A DNA stretch of 64,000 nucleotides, taken from assembly GCA_013822685.1 (NCBI GenBank), contig PNKV01000001.1, forward strand, positions 124,001-188,000, written 5' to 3'. The position numbers and the translations under genes are program-made. The notes below the pieces were generated by a model. It saw only the letters and a list, made by a program, of their open reading frames with translations. It was not told the origin of the DNA and searched no databases. Positions 10,204 through 19,730 of this stretch are shown piece by piece. The stretch is from Leptothrix sp. (in: b-proteobacteria) (GTDB taxonomy: Bacteria > Pseudomonadota > Gammaproteobacteria > Burkholderiales > Burkholderiaceae_C). Each line of letters begins with the position of its first letter. The first letter of the stretch is position 1.

Positions 10204-10784
10204 CCGTGCCCGGCCTCGGACGTCAACATGCTCCGGTCGATGCCCAGCAGGGACAAAGCGCGGTCGTAACGCTCTTCCACCGGGGTGTCGAAGATCACGG
10301 CCGGCTCGGCATCCACATTGAGCCAGCCATTGCGGCTCAACTCGTCTTCCAGCTGCCCGGCGCCCCAACCGGAATAACCCAGGGTGATGAACACCCGGCT
10401 GGGCCCGGCGCCGTTGGACAGCGCTTCCAGCACATCGCGCGACGTGGTCATTTCCAGGCCACCAGGGATCTTCAGAGTGGAGCTGTAATGGCCCCCTTCC
10501 GCATCCAGGCTGTCGTGCAAAACGAAGCCGCGCTCGGTCTGCACCGGGCCGCCGAAGTAGACTGGCCGGGACGCCAGATCCTCGCGCTCCAGGCTCAGGT
10601 CCACTTTTTCGAAGAGATTTTTAAGATTAATGTCGATCGGACGGTTGATGACAAGGCCCAAGGCCCCGTTTTCAGTGTGTTCACACAAGTACACAACGGC
10701 CCCCGCAAAGTTGCCGTCGGTCATACCGGGCATGGCAATGAGGAACTGGTTGCTCAGATCGATGGAGGGTGCGCCTTCAGACAT
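10200..10784 (-). CDS. yqgE: UPF0301 protein YqgE
   Basis: A 194-residue cytoplasmic protein of the UPF0301/AlgH family: LSNQFLIAMPGM near the N-terminus, ENGALGLVINRP, the YFGGPVQTERGFVLH core motif and a C-terminal GYSGWGAGQLE. Its biochemical function is unknown; it is found upstream of ruvX in many proteobacteria, as here. The ATG lies only 20 bases from the divergent photolyase ATG, so the promoters of the two genes must overlap each other or the coding regions. Confidence 0.94.
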   Translation of the reverse strand: MSEGAPSIDLSNQFLIAMPGMTDGNFAGAVVYLCEHTENGALGLVINRPIDINLKNLFEKVDLSLEREDLASRPVYFGGPVQTERGFVLHDSLDAEGGHYSSTLKIPGGLEMTTSRDVLEALSNGAGPSRVFITLGYSGWGAGQLEDELSRNGWLNVDAEPAVIFDTPVEERYDRALSLLGIDRSMLTSEAGHG

Positions 10785-10804
10785 GCCATGATTTTAGACC
10801 CCAC

Positions 10805-12292
10805 ATGACCACCCCGTTCGATTCCGCCCTTGTCTGGTTTCGCCGCGATCTGCGCAGCACCGACCACGCCGCCCTGCACTACGCCCTGAAACAGGCCCGT
10901 CGCGTGTGGTGCGTTTTTGTGTTCGACACCGACATCCTGGACCCCCTGCCCCGTGCGGATCGCCGCGTGGTGTTCATCCGCGACAGCCTGCTGGAGCTGG
11001 ACGAATCCTTGCGCCAACTGGCCGCCGCCCGCGAAGTGCCCAACGCCCAAGCCGCCGGATTGATCGTAGTGCACGGCAGCGCGCTCACTGAAATCCCTCG
11101 GCTGGCCCAGCAGCTGGGGGTGCAAGCCGTGTTCGCCAATCATGACGACGAACCCCACGCGCTGACACGCGACGCCCAAGTGCGCGGCAAGCTGAGCGAT
11201 GTCGGCGCCGCCCTGTTCACGTCCAAAGACCACGTGATTTTTGAACGCAACGAGATTCTGACGGGCAACGACACGCCCTACGGCGTCTTCACGCCCTACA
11301 AAAACAACTGGCTGAAAAAGGTCGACGAGTTCTACGTCAAGGCCTACCCGGTGGCGCCCTACGCCCAACACCTTGCCGCCATCCCCGCCGATGTGGGGAT
11401 GAAGGCGCCCGATGGCTCGCGCATTCCCGGTTTGGGCGAACTGGGCTTTGAGCCCACGGACGCGCTCAAAGTGCCTGCAGGCATGAGCGGCGCCCAAGCC
11501 TTGTTGGAGGATTTTCTGGAGCGGATGGACCACTACCGCGACACCCGCGACTTCCCCGGCGTGAAAGGCCCCAGCTACCTGTCCACCCATCTGCGTTTTG
11601 GCACGGTGTCGATCCGCTTGCTGGCCAAACTGACCTGGGACCGGGCCAAGGCCGGGTCCACCGGCGCGCAGACCTGGCTCTCGGAGCTGATCTGGCGAGA
11701 TTTCTACCACCAGGTCATGCACCACCACCCGCACGTGATTGGCCACAGCTTCAAACGGGAATACGACAAGATCAAGTGGATGAGCGGCGCCAAGGCCGAG
11801 GCGCGTTTCGCGGCCTGGTGCGGTGGCCGGACCGGTTACCCGCTGGTGGATGCCGCCATGCGCCAGATCAACCAGACCGGCTACATGCACAACCGCCTGC
11901 GCATGGTCGCGGCCAGCTTCCTGATCAAGGACTTGGGGCTGGACTGGCGCTGGGGCGAGCGTTACTTTGCCGAGAAGCTGCTGGATTTTGATCTGGCCGC
12001 CAACAATGGGGGCTGGCAATGGGCCGCCTCCAGCGGCTGCGATGCTCAGCCCTACTTCCGCATCTTCAACCCCATCAGCCAGAGCCAGAAGTTCGATGCC
12101 GCCGGCAAGTTCATCCGCCGCTATGTGCCCGAACTGGCCCACCTGAGCGACAAGGCCATTCATGCTCCCTGGCTGCTGGGCGACCTGGGGGACGTGGTGG
12201 ACTACCCTGCACCCATCGTCCAGCACGACGCGGCGCGGGCCGAAACCCTGGAGCGCTATGCGGTGGTCAAAAGCGGCGAGAAGCCGCGCTGA
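10805..12292 (+). CDS. phrB: deoxyribodipyrimidine photolyase
   Basis: Light-driven FAD enzyme that splits cyclobutane pyrimidine dimers. The 495-residue product has the N-terminal antenna domain (ALVWFRRDLRSTDHAAL) and the C-terminal FAD domain with TGYPLVDAAMRQ, MHNRLRMV and NNGGWQWAASSGCDAQPYFRIFNP-type signatures of class I photolyases. The start at 10805 (MTTPFDSALVWF) fits the family better than the upstream in-frame ATG at 10769, which overlaps yqgE. It converges on the diguanylate cyclase gene with 21 bases between stops. Confidence 0.95.
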   Translation: MTTPFDSALVWFRRDLRSTDHAALHYALKQARRVWCVFVFDTDILDPLPRADRRVVFIRDSLLELDESLRQLAAAREVPNAQAAGLIVVHGSALTEIPRLAQQLGVQAVFANHDDEPHALTRDAQVRGKLSDVGAALFTSKDHVIFERNEILTGNDTPYGVFTPYKNNWLKKVDEFYVKAYPVAPYAQHLAAIPADVGMKAPDGSRIPGLGELGFEPTDALKVPAGMSGAQALLEDFLERMDHYRDTRDFPGVKGPSYLSTHLRFGTVSIRLLAKLTWDRAKAGSTGAQTWLSELIWRDFYHQVMHHHPHVIGHSFKREYDKIKWMSGAKAEARFAAWCGGRTGYPLVDAAMRQINQTGYMHNRLRMVAASFLIKDLGLDWRWGERYFAEKLLDFDLAANNGGWQWAASSGCDAQPYFRIFNPISQSQKFDAAGKFIRRYVPELAHLSDKAIHAPWLLGDLGDVVDYPAPIVQHDAARAETLERYAVVKSGEKPR

Positions 12293-12313
12293 GCCAAGCG
12301 GCGATTCCCGCAG

Positions 12314-13408
12314 TCAGAACAACTCGATGTTGCCGACCTTGTCGCCTTCGGTGGTGATGATGCCCTGGCTGACCAGGTTCTCGAAACACAGGGTTTGATT
12401 GCGGCCCTGGCGCTTGGCCTGGTAGACGGCCTGGTCGGCACGCGAAAAAGCGGCGCTGGGCGTGTCGTGCGGATGCACGCCCGTGAAGCCCAGGCTGACC
12501 GTGACCTGACCCACTTGCGGAAAGGCATAGGCCTGCATGTTCTGGCGAAACCGCTCGAACACGCGCAGGGCGTGCTTTTCAGTGCCGCCCCGCAGCAGCA
12601 CCACGAATTCCTCGCCACCAAAGCGGAACAGGCGGTCGTAGTGGCGGAACGTCTGGCGCATGATGCGCGCCACCAGCACCAGCACTTCGTCGCCGATCAA
12701 ATGGCCGAAACGGTCGTTGACCAGCTTGAAGTGGTCAATGTCGATGACCCCGAGCCAGAAGGTGTTCATCTGCGAGCCACGGCGCTCGGCCTCGTTCTCG
12801 GCCTCCTCAGTGCTCAGCTGAACCGGCATCGAGGCTTTCAAAAACGTGGCGTCGAAAGTCTGGCGGTTGAGCAAGCCGGTGAGCGAGTCACGCTGGCTGG
12901 ATTCCAGCAGGTTCTGGAAGTTGCCAAACACGCGCAGCAGGGTCTGCATGGAGCGCAGATCACGCAATGGCAAAGGCTGGGCCGAACGCACTTCCAGCAC
13001 GCCCGATTGGCCCAGCTCGGCATGCAAGGTCAAGACCGTGAGCCAAGTGGCCCCTTCGTCGGAGGCCCCGTCTTCAGCCTCGTTCAGGGCGCGCTGCACC
13101 AGCGTGCGCGAGACCAGGGCCTCTTCGCGGGAGGGGAAATCCTCCAGGAAAGGCATGGTGTCCGGGTCCAGCCAGGGTGGATCGCTGACCGTCAGCTTGC
13201 CGCGCCGCGCCAGCCCGGAGCACAGCCAATGCTGGTCAGCGCCCTCTTGGCCGAGAACGCGGTAAACACCTACGCTGCACGCCCCCAACAACTCCAGAAC
13301 GCTTTGCGCGAGCGACACATCCAGCAACTCACGATCGCGCTGGGCGGTCAGGTGAGCAAGTTGGTCGATGGCGCTGGTGTCGGTGTCCACGAAATCACGC
13401 GCCGTCAC
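12314..13408 (-). CDS. diguanylate cyclase (GGDEF domain)
   Basis: Makes c-di-GMP from two GTP. The C-terminal GGDEF domain begins near SLTGLLNRQTF and carries the active-site motif RFGGEEF (about residues 260-266), a functional variant. The inhibitory I-site RHYD (RxxD) lies exactly five residues before it, so product inhibition is expected. The N-terminal ~170 residues form a GAF-like sensory region without membrane segments. The start is a GTG at 13408 that overlaps the chpA stop by 14 bases; a GTG at 13390 is an alternative. As the last gene of the pilGHIJ-chpA run it is likely translated together with the twitching chemosensory kinase. Confidence 0.93.
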   Translation of the reverse strand: MTARDFVDTDTSAIDQLAHLTAQRDRELLDVSLAQSVLELLGACSVGVYRVLGQEGADQHWLCSGLARRGKLTVSDPPWLDPDTMPFLEDFPSREEALVSRTLVQRALNEAEDGASDEGATWLTVLTLHAELGQSGVLEVRSAQPLPLRDLRSMQTLLRVFGNFQNLLESSQRDSLTGLLNRQTFDATFLKASMPVQLSTEEAENEAERRGSQMNTFWLGVIDIDHFKLVNDRFGHLIGDEVLVLVARIMRQTFRHYDRLFRFGGEEFVVLLRGGTEKHALRVFERFRQNMQAYAFPQVGQVTVSLGFTGVHPHDTPSAAFSRADQAVYQAKRQGRNQTLCFENLVSQGIITTEGDKVGNIELF

Positions 13409-16400
13409 TCACACCCGCCGCTTCCCGCTGCAAGGCGTATCGGGCCACCAGGGCCAACAGTTCTTCTTCGCCATAAGGCTTGCCCAAATAATGGTTGGCC
13501 CCCAACTGCGTGGCGTAGTCGCGGTGCTTCTGGGCAATGCGCGATGAAATCATCACCACGGGCAGCTGCTTCCAGCGATCGTTGCCCCGGATGTTGCGCA
13601 CCAGGTCGAAGCCGTCCATCCGCGGCATTTCGATGTCGGACAACACCACCACGGGGACTTCTTCCGCCAGGCGTTCCAGGGCGTCCATGCCATCCTTGGC
13701 CAGCACGACGCGGTAACCTTCGCGCGCCAACAAGCGCTGTGTGACACGGCGCACAGTCAAGGAATCATCAACCACCAACACCAGCGGCGGCAAGGCTTCG
13801 ATGGCCACGGCAGCGGCTTGCTCGGCTTCGGTTTCCTGGCCATTGGCCACCGCGTGCAAAGCGGCCTTGGTGTAGGCCTGCGCCGCATCGCCATAAACCG
13901 TGGCCAGGGCCACCGGGTTGTAGATCAATGAAACCGCGCCTGAAGCCAACAAGGTCATGCCGGCCAAGCCTGGCAGGCGCGACAGCTGCGGGCCCAGGTT
14001 CTTGACCACCACTTCGTGGTTGCCCAGCACTTCGTCCACGTGCAGGGCGATGCGTTGCTGCGCCGAGCGCACCACGATCACGGGCAGCGAACGGCCTTCG
14101 GTCGAGCCACGCGGGCTGTTCTGCAGCAAGGCGCCCAGCCAGTAGAACGGCAGGACCAGGTCGGCGAACTGGTAGGTGCCGAACTCGTAGGCCTGCTCGA
14201 CCTCGGCCGGTTTGGCACGGCGCACCATTTCAATCAAGTGGGTGGGCACCGCCACGGTGACCTCACCGCAGCGCAGCATCACTACCTTGGTGACGGCCGT
14301 GGTCAAAGGCAGGACCAGCTTGAAACTGGTGCCTTGCCCTGCCGCCGTGGCAGTCTCGATGCGGCCGCCCATGGCGTTCACTTCCGAGCGCACCACGTCC
14401 ATGCCGATGCCGCGGCCGGCCAGCTCGGTGACCGTGTCGGCCGTTGAGAAACCGGGCGTGAAAATCATCTGGGCCAACTCACCGGGCGGCACGTCCGCGT
14501 CGGGCTGGATCAAGCCCATGGCCACGGCCTTCTGGCGGATGCGGTCCAGGTTGAGGCCAGCGCCGTCGTCGCGGAATTCCAGCGTGACTTCATTGCCTTC
14601 CTGGCGCAAAGACACGATCACCAGACCCGCCGGGTCTTTGCCCGCCGCCTGGCGCACGGCCGGCACTTCGATGCCATGGGTGATGCAATTGCGCAGCAAG
14701 TGCTCGAAAGCACCGGTCATGCGCTCCAGCACGCCCCGGTCCACTTCAGTGGCGCCGCCCACGATGTCGAGCTTGACCTGCTTGCCGGTTTCCTTGGCCG
14801 CCTGGCGCACCACGCGGTACAGGCGGTCTGATAGGCCTTCGAACTCGACCATGCGCGTGCGCAACAGGTCGTCTTGCAGGTCACGCGTCAAGCGCGCTTG
14901 GGCGGCCAACTGGTCTTCGGCGACTTCCAGCGTGCGGTTCAAGGAGCGCTGAACGGTGGCGACGTCGTTCACCGACTCGGCCATCATGCGGGTCAGCTCC
15001 TGGAAACGCGTGTAGCGGTCGAACTCAAGCGGATCAAACGTCTGGCTGGCGGCACGGGCGGCCTCCAGGCGGGTGTTGAGCTGCGTGTCGGCCTGCAGCT
15101 CGATGTCGCGCAATTGCTGGCGCAAACGGCCCAAGTTGTCCGTGAGGTCGGTGAGCGAACCTCGGATCTGGCCCACTTGCGAAGCGATCCGCGTGCGGGC
15201 GATGCTGACCTCGCCGGCATGGTTGACCAGGCGGTCCAACAGCTGCGGACGGACGCGCACCACGGCCTGCACCGCGGCCTGCGTGGCATCGCGCTTTGGC
15301 GCCGAGGTGAGGCGGCGGCCATTGTTGGCCAAAGAAGTCCAGTCGATCACGGCTGGCGTTGAAGCGCCCTCGGGCTGCTCGAAAGCCGGTGGCGAATCAG
15401 GCGAGGGCACATCGGTTGGGGCCTCCGCGGTCACCACGGCGGTGGGCATGGACTCGACCACACGCGAGACCGATTCAACCGGTTCGGCGGGTGGCAGCGG
15501 TTTGCTCACCTCAGCGTCGTAGTTCTGGGCATCGCGTTGGGACAAGGCTTCGAACTCTTCCACCAGCGCATCGACCCGCGCCTCCAGCGGCTCGACCTCG
15601 TCACGCGTGATCGTCTCGGAGCCAATCAGGTGCTCGATGGTGGTTTCAAGGCGGTGGGCCAACTCGCCCAGGCGCATGGCACCCGCCAAACGCGCGCCGC
15701 CCTTGAAGGTGTGCAAGGTGCGCATGCAGGCGGCCGGGGCCGCCGGGTGGGAGGGCTGCTCCAGCCACTGACGCATCTGGCTGGCCAGTTGGGGCAACAG
15801 TTCCTGCGCTTCTTCTTCAAAAATGGGGAAGAGGTCGGGGTCGACGGCGTCGTGGGCTTCAAGGTCATCGCGGTCGTCCAGACCCGTGATGCTGTCGGCC
15901 TTGCGCATCACCGGCGCTGCGGCGGCAGGCACCTCGGGCAGCGAGTCCAGCGATTTGATCTCGGCCTGGCCAAGGGGCGCGGGCTGGGTCGGGACCACTT
16001 CGTCGTGGGAGGATTGGTCAAACGAGGAATCAGGCACGACCGACTCATCGACCGAGTGCACCAAGCGCAGGTGCCCATGGCTGCGGTTTTCGTCCGAGGC
16101 GGGCTGGCCGTCCTCACCATCGCCCGTGTCGAGTTCGCCCAGCAGGCTCCGCGCTTCCAAGCGGCGCGAAGCGGTGTGGTCGTACACCTCCAGGCGGTGC
16201 ATCAAGTCGTCGTTTGGGGTCTTGAGGAAACCGGCCGCGAATTGGTGCAGCAGGTGCCGGATGTCGTCGGCCGCCTCGTTGAACAAAGCGGCCACTTCAG
16301 GCTCGCCACGGCCCAGGGCATGGGCGCGCATCAGGCTGTGCTCCAGCAAACGCGCCAGTTGCGACAGCTCGGTGTAACCCACGGTGGCCGAATTGCCCGC

Positions 16401-19400
16401 CAGCGAATGCGCCAGGGCGATCGCGTCCTCAGACACCGGGTGGTGCAGCTCCAACGCCCACTCGCTGAGCGACGTGCACAGGCGGCGCGATTGCTCGTCG
16501 GCCTCGTTCAAGTAGATGTTGAACAGCGGGATGCTGATGCGCAGCGGGCCGATGACCTTGACCTGCTCGTCGGATTCGGATGGAAGCTCGTCGGCGGGGA
16601 CCGCCTCTGGCTCTTCCAGCACGGCAGGCTCGTCTTCCAGCAGGATGGGCTCATCCACGGCACCTGCGGGAGCCTCTTCGGCGAACACGCCCGGCTCGGA
16701 CTCGAGGTACAGCGGCTGAGAATTCTCGAAGACCTCGGGCACCTGAACCTGCAAGGCCTCGTCGGACACGATGTCCAGGACAATGGCCGGCTCTGGCTCC
16801 AAGGCCAACTCGCTTTCTTCTTCCAGCAGCAACTCGGGTTCGGCCACGTCAAGCGCTTGCTCGTCGGCCAAGAAAGCCGCCTCTTCTTCGGGCGGCAACT
16901 CCAAAGTCAGCAGATCGCCCTCAATGCTGGGCAGCATCGATTCGGTGAAAGCCGATGGCTGGGTGACGGGTTCTTCTTCACGAGTGTTGTCTGACGACGC
17001 CTCCTGCTCGCCCCCCAAGTCGACCAGGGGCAAGGTCAGGTCGGACAGGTCGTCTTCAGCCGGGGCCGATGACTCTTCAGCGGCGAACGACTGGACATCC
17101 GTGGCGGCAAAGGTGGAGCCCCCGCCGATGGGCACGCGGCGCCCTTCCAGGCGCAAGGTGTCGGCGGCACGAACCAGGTCGGCGCTGTGCCAACCTTGCG
17201 CGTTGCGCGCCTCGATGGCCTTGGTCCAGCCGGCCATGTATTCGAGTGCTTCTGCGGTGAAGCCCAGCAAATCGGGGCTGGCGGGCGCTTGCGAGGCCAT
17301 CCAGGTGTTGAACAGTTGCTCGCACGCCCAGCCGGCTTCGCCGTAGTCGTTCAAACCAACCATGCGCGAACTGCCCTTGAGGGTGTGGAAACCGCGGCGC
17401 ACGCTGGTCAGCAAGGTGACATCGTCGGGATGGCTGAGCAAGCCTTCCGTGGCCTCCAGCGCGCTGGCGATCACTTCGTTGGCTTCTTCCAGGAAGATGC
17501 CGCGCATCTCGTCGTCTTCTTCGAGACCGGTGGGCTCGGCGGGCACCACGGGCGTGGGCATCAGGGGCGTGTGGCCGCTGTCGGTGAAGGTTTCACCCAC
17601 GGGCAAATCCAGGCCCACCGGCTCGGACACCGACTGGGCAAAATCGGCCATGACCTGGGCGACTTGCTCGCGCGCCAGCGTCTGGGCATCTTCATCATCA
17701 GAAGCCTGCGCCGTGGCCAAGGCGGCCTGGGCGGACGCCACCGTGTCGGCCAGGGCTGGCTGGTCTTGCACCATGGGCGTGTCGGCCAGCTTTTGCAGCT
17801 CATCCGAGACATCGCTCAGGGACACTTCATCGCGCGTGACCGACTCGACCACCGCCTCAGCGGCGGTCTGCACTTCGTCGCGTTCGGCCTTCTGGGCTGC
17901 GGCTTCAACCGGGTCGGGCAAGGCCACCGGGATCGGGGCCGAGCGCTCGCGGCCCATCAAAGGCGACAGCACGCCCGTCTCAGGGTCGTACTTGAACAGC
18001 GCCTTGACCAAGTTGGGCTGCACGTTCAGCATGTCGATCAGGAAGCCCAACGCACCCAGGTTGGTGGCCAGGCGGTCAAACACACCCGCGTCGCCGGCTT
18101 CCTGGACATTGGTGTCCGGCTGCAGCAAGTGGTCGACGTCTTCGCGCATGCGCACGGTGGCGTGGCCCGCCATGTCCAAGCCCAAAACGGCCAGCACACC
18201 GCGCATGGCCTGCAATTGCGTGGGCACATTGACCAGCGACGCTGGCTGGGTGGGATCGCGGAAGAACAGATCGATGTTCTTTTCGGCCTCGCTCAGGTTG
18301 CTACGCAGCTCTTGCACGACGCTGCCGATGGTCTGGCGGTCGGAGACGCGGCGGTACAGGTCTTCCATCCACGATTCGAGCGGCTGGGCCGGCTGCCCTT
18401 GGCGGACCGCGTCAATGCGGCTGGCCAGGCGGTGGATGCGGTCTTTCTGCTCAGGGTGGTCGAACTCGCCGTCTTCCAGCGAAGCCTCCTGGTAGAGCAG
18501 GCTGGTGGCCACTTCCATGGCCAGGCTGGGCTCGGGCGCTTGGCCCGACTGCACGGTCTGGTTCACCGCCTGCGACAGCGAATCAGCCAGCACTTCGCCA
18601 TCAGGGTACAAACGCTTGAGCGACTCGCTCACCAAGGCAAACTGTTCGTTGAGGCCGCCCAGGCGCAGCAACTCGCCGGCCGCAACGGCCGACCAGCCAT
18701 CCTTGGCACCGGCCACGCGCTTGACGGCCTGCGCCACCCAGGCCGGGTCATAACGGCCCAGGCTGGATTCAAGCAAATTGACCGGCGCATGCTGGTCCAG
18801 GCCAAAAGTGCGGCGCACGTTCGACAGCACTGAATCAGGCTTGGCATTGGCGCCAGAGGCCTGGGCGCAGAAGAACAGCAGCTCTTGCGCAAGGCGATCA
18901 GAGGGCGTTTCCTTTCCCTGGACCAGCACGCGCAGTTGCTTGAGCAGCGAGGACAGCACCCGCTTGGCGTGGACTGTCAGCGGCACGTGGTCACCCGCCA
19001 GGGCTTCCAGGAAACCGCTGGCCAGCATCCAGGTGGCCGATTCGCGGTGCGCGTGGCGCTGCGACGAACCACTGGCCAGCGACGCGCACAAATCGGCCAG
19101 GGCGACGGCATCGCGTGGCTGGTTGCGGCGCAACAAGGCGAGCAAACCGGATTCGAAATCATCCACCGTGGCCTCGTCGGCCGCGCGTGGCTGTGCTGAC
19201 TCTGGCGGCGCCAACGGTGCTTCCAGCGCGACCTTGGGCCAATCCTGACTCCACAGATCAGTGGGCCGTGGCAAAGTCGTGCCCGCCAGCGACATCAAGG
19301 CTTCGTACTGGGGGAAGAGCGCCAATGCCGGCACGTTCTTGCCATTCAGGCGGCGCCCGATGTAGTCCATCAAGGCGAAAGAGCCCCGCTCCACCGCCTG

Positions 19401-19712
19401 CACCGCGGCTTCCGTCAAGGACGCAGGCCGGTTGATGAACTTTTGGACAACGGCTTCACTGGCACGCAGCAAGGTGGCCCCGGCGGGCAAGCCCGCCAAT
19501 TCCAGCGCACCCACGCCCTGGTGGATTTGCTGGCGAGCCTGCCGCAACACGGCGGGATCGCGGGCGTCCATGTCGGATTCGGACGAGGTGGCGTCTTTCA
19601 GGCCACGGTGCAGCGCCTTGTGCGCGGCATCCAGCGACTTGCGGAGTTCTTCCTGAACCCACGCCAGGGCGCTGAGATCGTCTGACATCGGGGCTGCTTG
19701 CATGCTGTCCAT
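13395..19712 (-). CDS. chpA: ChpA/PilL-type hybrid chemotaxis kinase with multiple Hpt domains
   Basis: A 2105-residue CheA-like kinase of the type IV pilus chemosensory system. Visible parts in order: an N-terminal helical region of degenerate Hpt-like repeats; an Hpt domain with FHTLKGSSRM (about residue 775); a long acidic, Pro/Glu-rich linker (about 880-1060); HSLAGNSATVG (about 1101); LHTFKGGARLAG (about 1333); dimerisation and ATPase domains with HLLRNCITHGIE and GRGIGMDVV; a CheW-like domain; and a C-terminal receiver with VLVVDDSLTVRR and phospho-acceptor in LSDIEMPRMDG (about 2026). The start at 19712 has GAGAG upstream. It would receive signals from PilJ through PilI and phosphorylate PilG/PilH. 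Confidence 0.95.
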   Translation of the reverse strand: MDSMQAAPMSDDLSALAWVQEELRKSLDAAHKALHRGLKDATSSESDMDARDPAVLRQARQQIHQGVGALELAGLPAGATLLRASEAVVQKFINRPASLTEAAVQAVERGSFALMDYIGRRLNGKNVPALALFPQYEALMSLAGTTLPRPTDLWSQDWPKVALEAPLAPPESAQPRAADEATVDDFESGLLALLRRNQPRDAVALADLCASLASGSSQRHAHRESATWMLASGFLEALAGDHVPLTVHAKRVLSSLLKQLRVLVQGKETPSDRLAQELLFFCAQASGANAKPDSVLSNVRRTFGLDQHAPVNLLESSLGRYDPAWVAQAVKRVAGAKDGWSAVAAGELLRLGGLNEQFALVSESLKRLYPDGEVLADSLSQAVNQTVQSGQAPEPSLAMEVATSLLYQEASLEDGEFDHPEQKDRIHRLASRIDAVRQGQPAQPLESWMEDLYRRVSDRQTIGSVVQELRSNLSEAEKNIDLFFRDPTQPASLVNVPTQLQAMRGVLAVLGLDMAGHATVRMREDVDHLLQPDTNVQEAGDAGVFDRLATNLGALGFLIDMLNVQPNLVKALFKYDPETGVLSPLMGRERSAPIPVALPDPVEAAAQKAERDEVQTAAEAVVESVTRDEVSLSDVSDELQKLADTPMVQDQPALADTVASAQAALATAQASDDEDAQTLAREQVAQVMADFAQSVSEPVGLDLPVGETFTDSGHTPLMPTPVVPAEPTGLEEDDEMRGIFLEEANEVIASALEATEGLLSHPDDVTLLTSVRRGFHTLKGSSRMVGLNDYGEAGWACEQLFNTWMASQAPASPDLLGFTAEALEYMAGWTKAIEARNAQGWHSADLVRAADTLRLEGRRVPIGGGSTFAATDVQSFAAEESSAPAEDDLSDLTLPLVDLGGEQEASSDNTREEEPVTQPSAFTESMLPSIEGDLLTLELPPEEEAAFLADEQALDVAEPELLLEEESELALEPEPAIVLDIVSDEALQVQVPEVFENSQPLYLESEPGVFAEEAPAGAVDEPILLEDEPAVLEEPEAVPADELPSESDEQVKVIGPLRISIPLFNIYLNEADEQSRRLCTSLSEWALELHHPVSEDAIALAHSLAGNSATVGYTELSQLARLLEHSLMRAHALGRGEPEVAALFNEAADDIRHLLHQFAAGFLKTPNDDLMHRLEVYDHTASRRLEARSLLGELDTGDGEDGQPASDENRSHGHLRLVHSVDESVVPDSSFDQSSHDEVVPTQPAPLGQAEIKSLDSLPEVPAAAAPVMRKADSITGLDDRDDLEAHDAVDPDLFPIFEEEAQELLPQLASQMRQWLEQPSHPAAPAACMRTLHTFKGGARLAGAMRLGELAHRLETTIEHLIGSETITRDEVEPLEARVDALVEEFEALSQRDAQNYDAEVSKPLPPAEPVESVSRVVESMPTAVVTAEAPTDVPSPDSPPAFEQPEGASTPAVIDWTSLANNGRRLTSAPKRDATQAAVQAVVRVRPQLLDRLVNHAGEVSIARTRIASQVGQIRGSLTDLTDNLGRLRQQLRDIELQADTQLNTRLEAARAASQTFDPLEFDRYTRFQELTRMMAESVNDVATVQRSLNRTLEVAEDQLAAQARLTRDLQDDLLRTRMVEFEGLSDRLYRVVRQAAKETGKQVKLDIVGGATEVDRGVLERMTGAFEHLLRNCITHGIEVPAVRQAAGKDPAGLVIVSLRQEGNEVTLEFRDDGAGLNLDRIRQKAVAMGLIQPDADVPPGELAQMIFTPGFSTADTVTELAGRGIGMDVVRSEVNAMGGRIETATAAGQGTSFKLVLPLTTAVTKVVMLRCGEVTVAVPTHLIEMVRRAKPAEVEQAYEFGTYQFADLVLPFYWLGALLQNSPRGSTEGRSLPVIVVRSAQQRIALHVDEVLGNHEVVVKNLGPQLSRLPGLAGMTLLASGAVSLIYNPVALATVYGDAAQAYTKAALHAVANGQETEAEQAAAVAIEALPPLVLVVDDSLTVRRVTQRLLAREGYRVVLAKDGMDALERLAEEVPVVVLSDIEMPRMDGFDLVRNIRGNDRWKQLPVVMISSRIAQKHRDYATQLGANHYLGKPYGEEELLALVARYALQREAAGVSDGA

Positions 19713-19730
19713 GGGGTCGACTCTCGAGTC

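Noticed and set aside
10754-12226. 490-codon open frame antisense to the photolyase gene
   Set aside because: Product is rich in Gly, His, Gln and Val with no known motif, and it lies wholly opposite a clear phrB; a shadow frame of GC-rich DNA.
17187-18833. 548-codon plus-strand open frame opposite chpA
   Set aside because: Low-complexity His/Gly/Arg composition and full overlap with an established coding frame; no start signal or homology. The same holds for 15537-16994.
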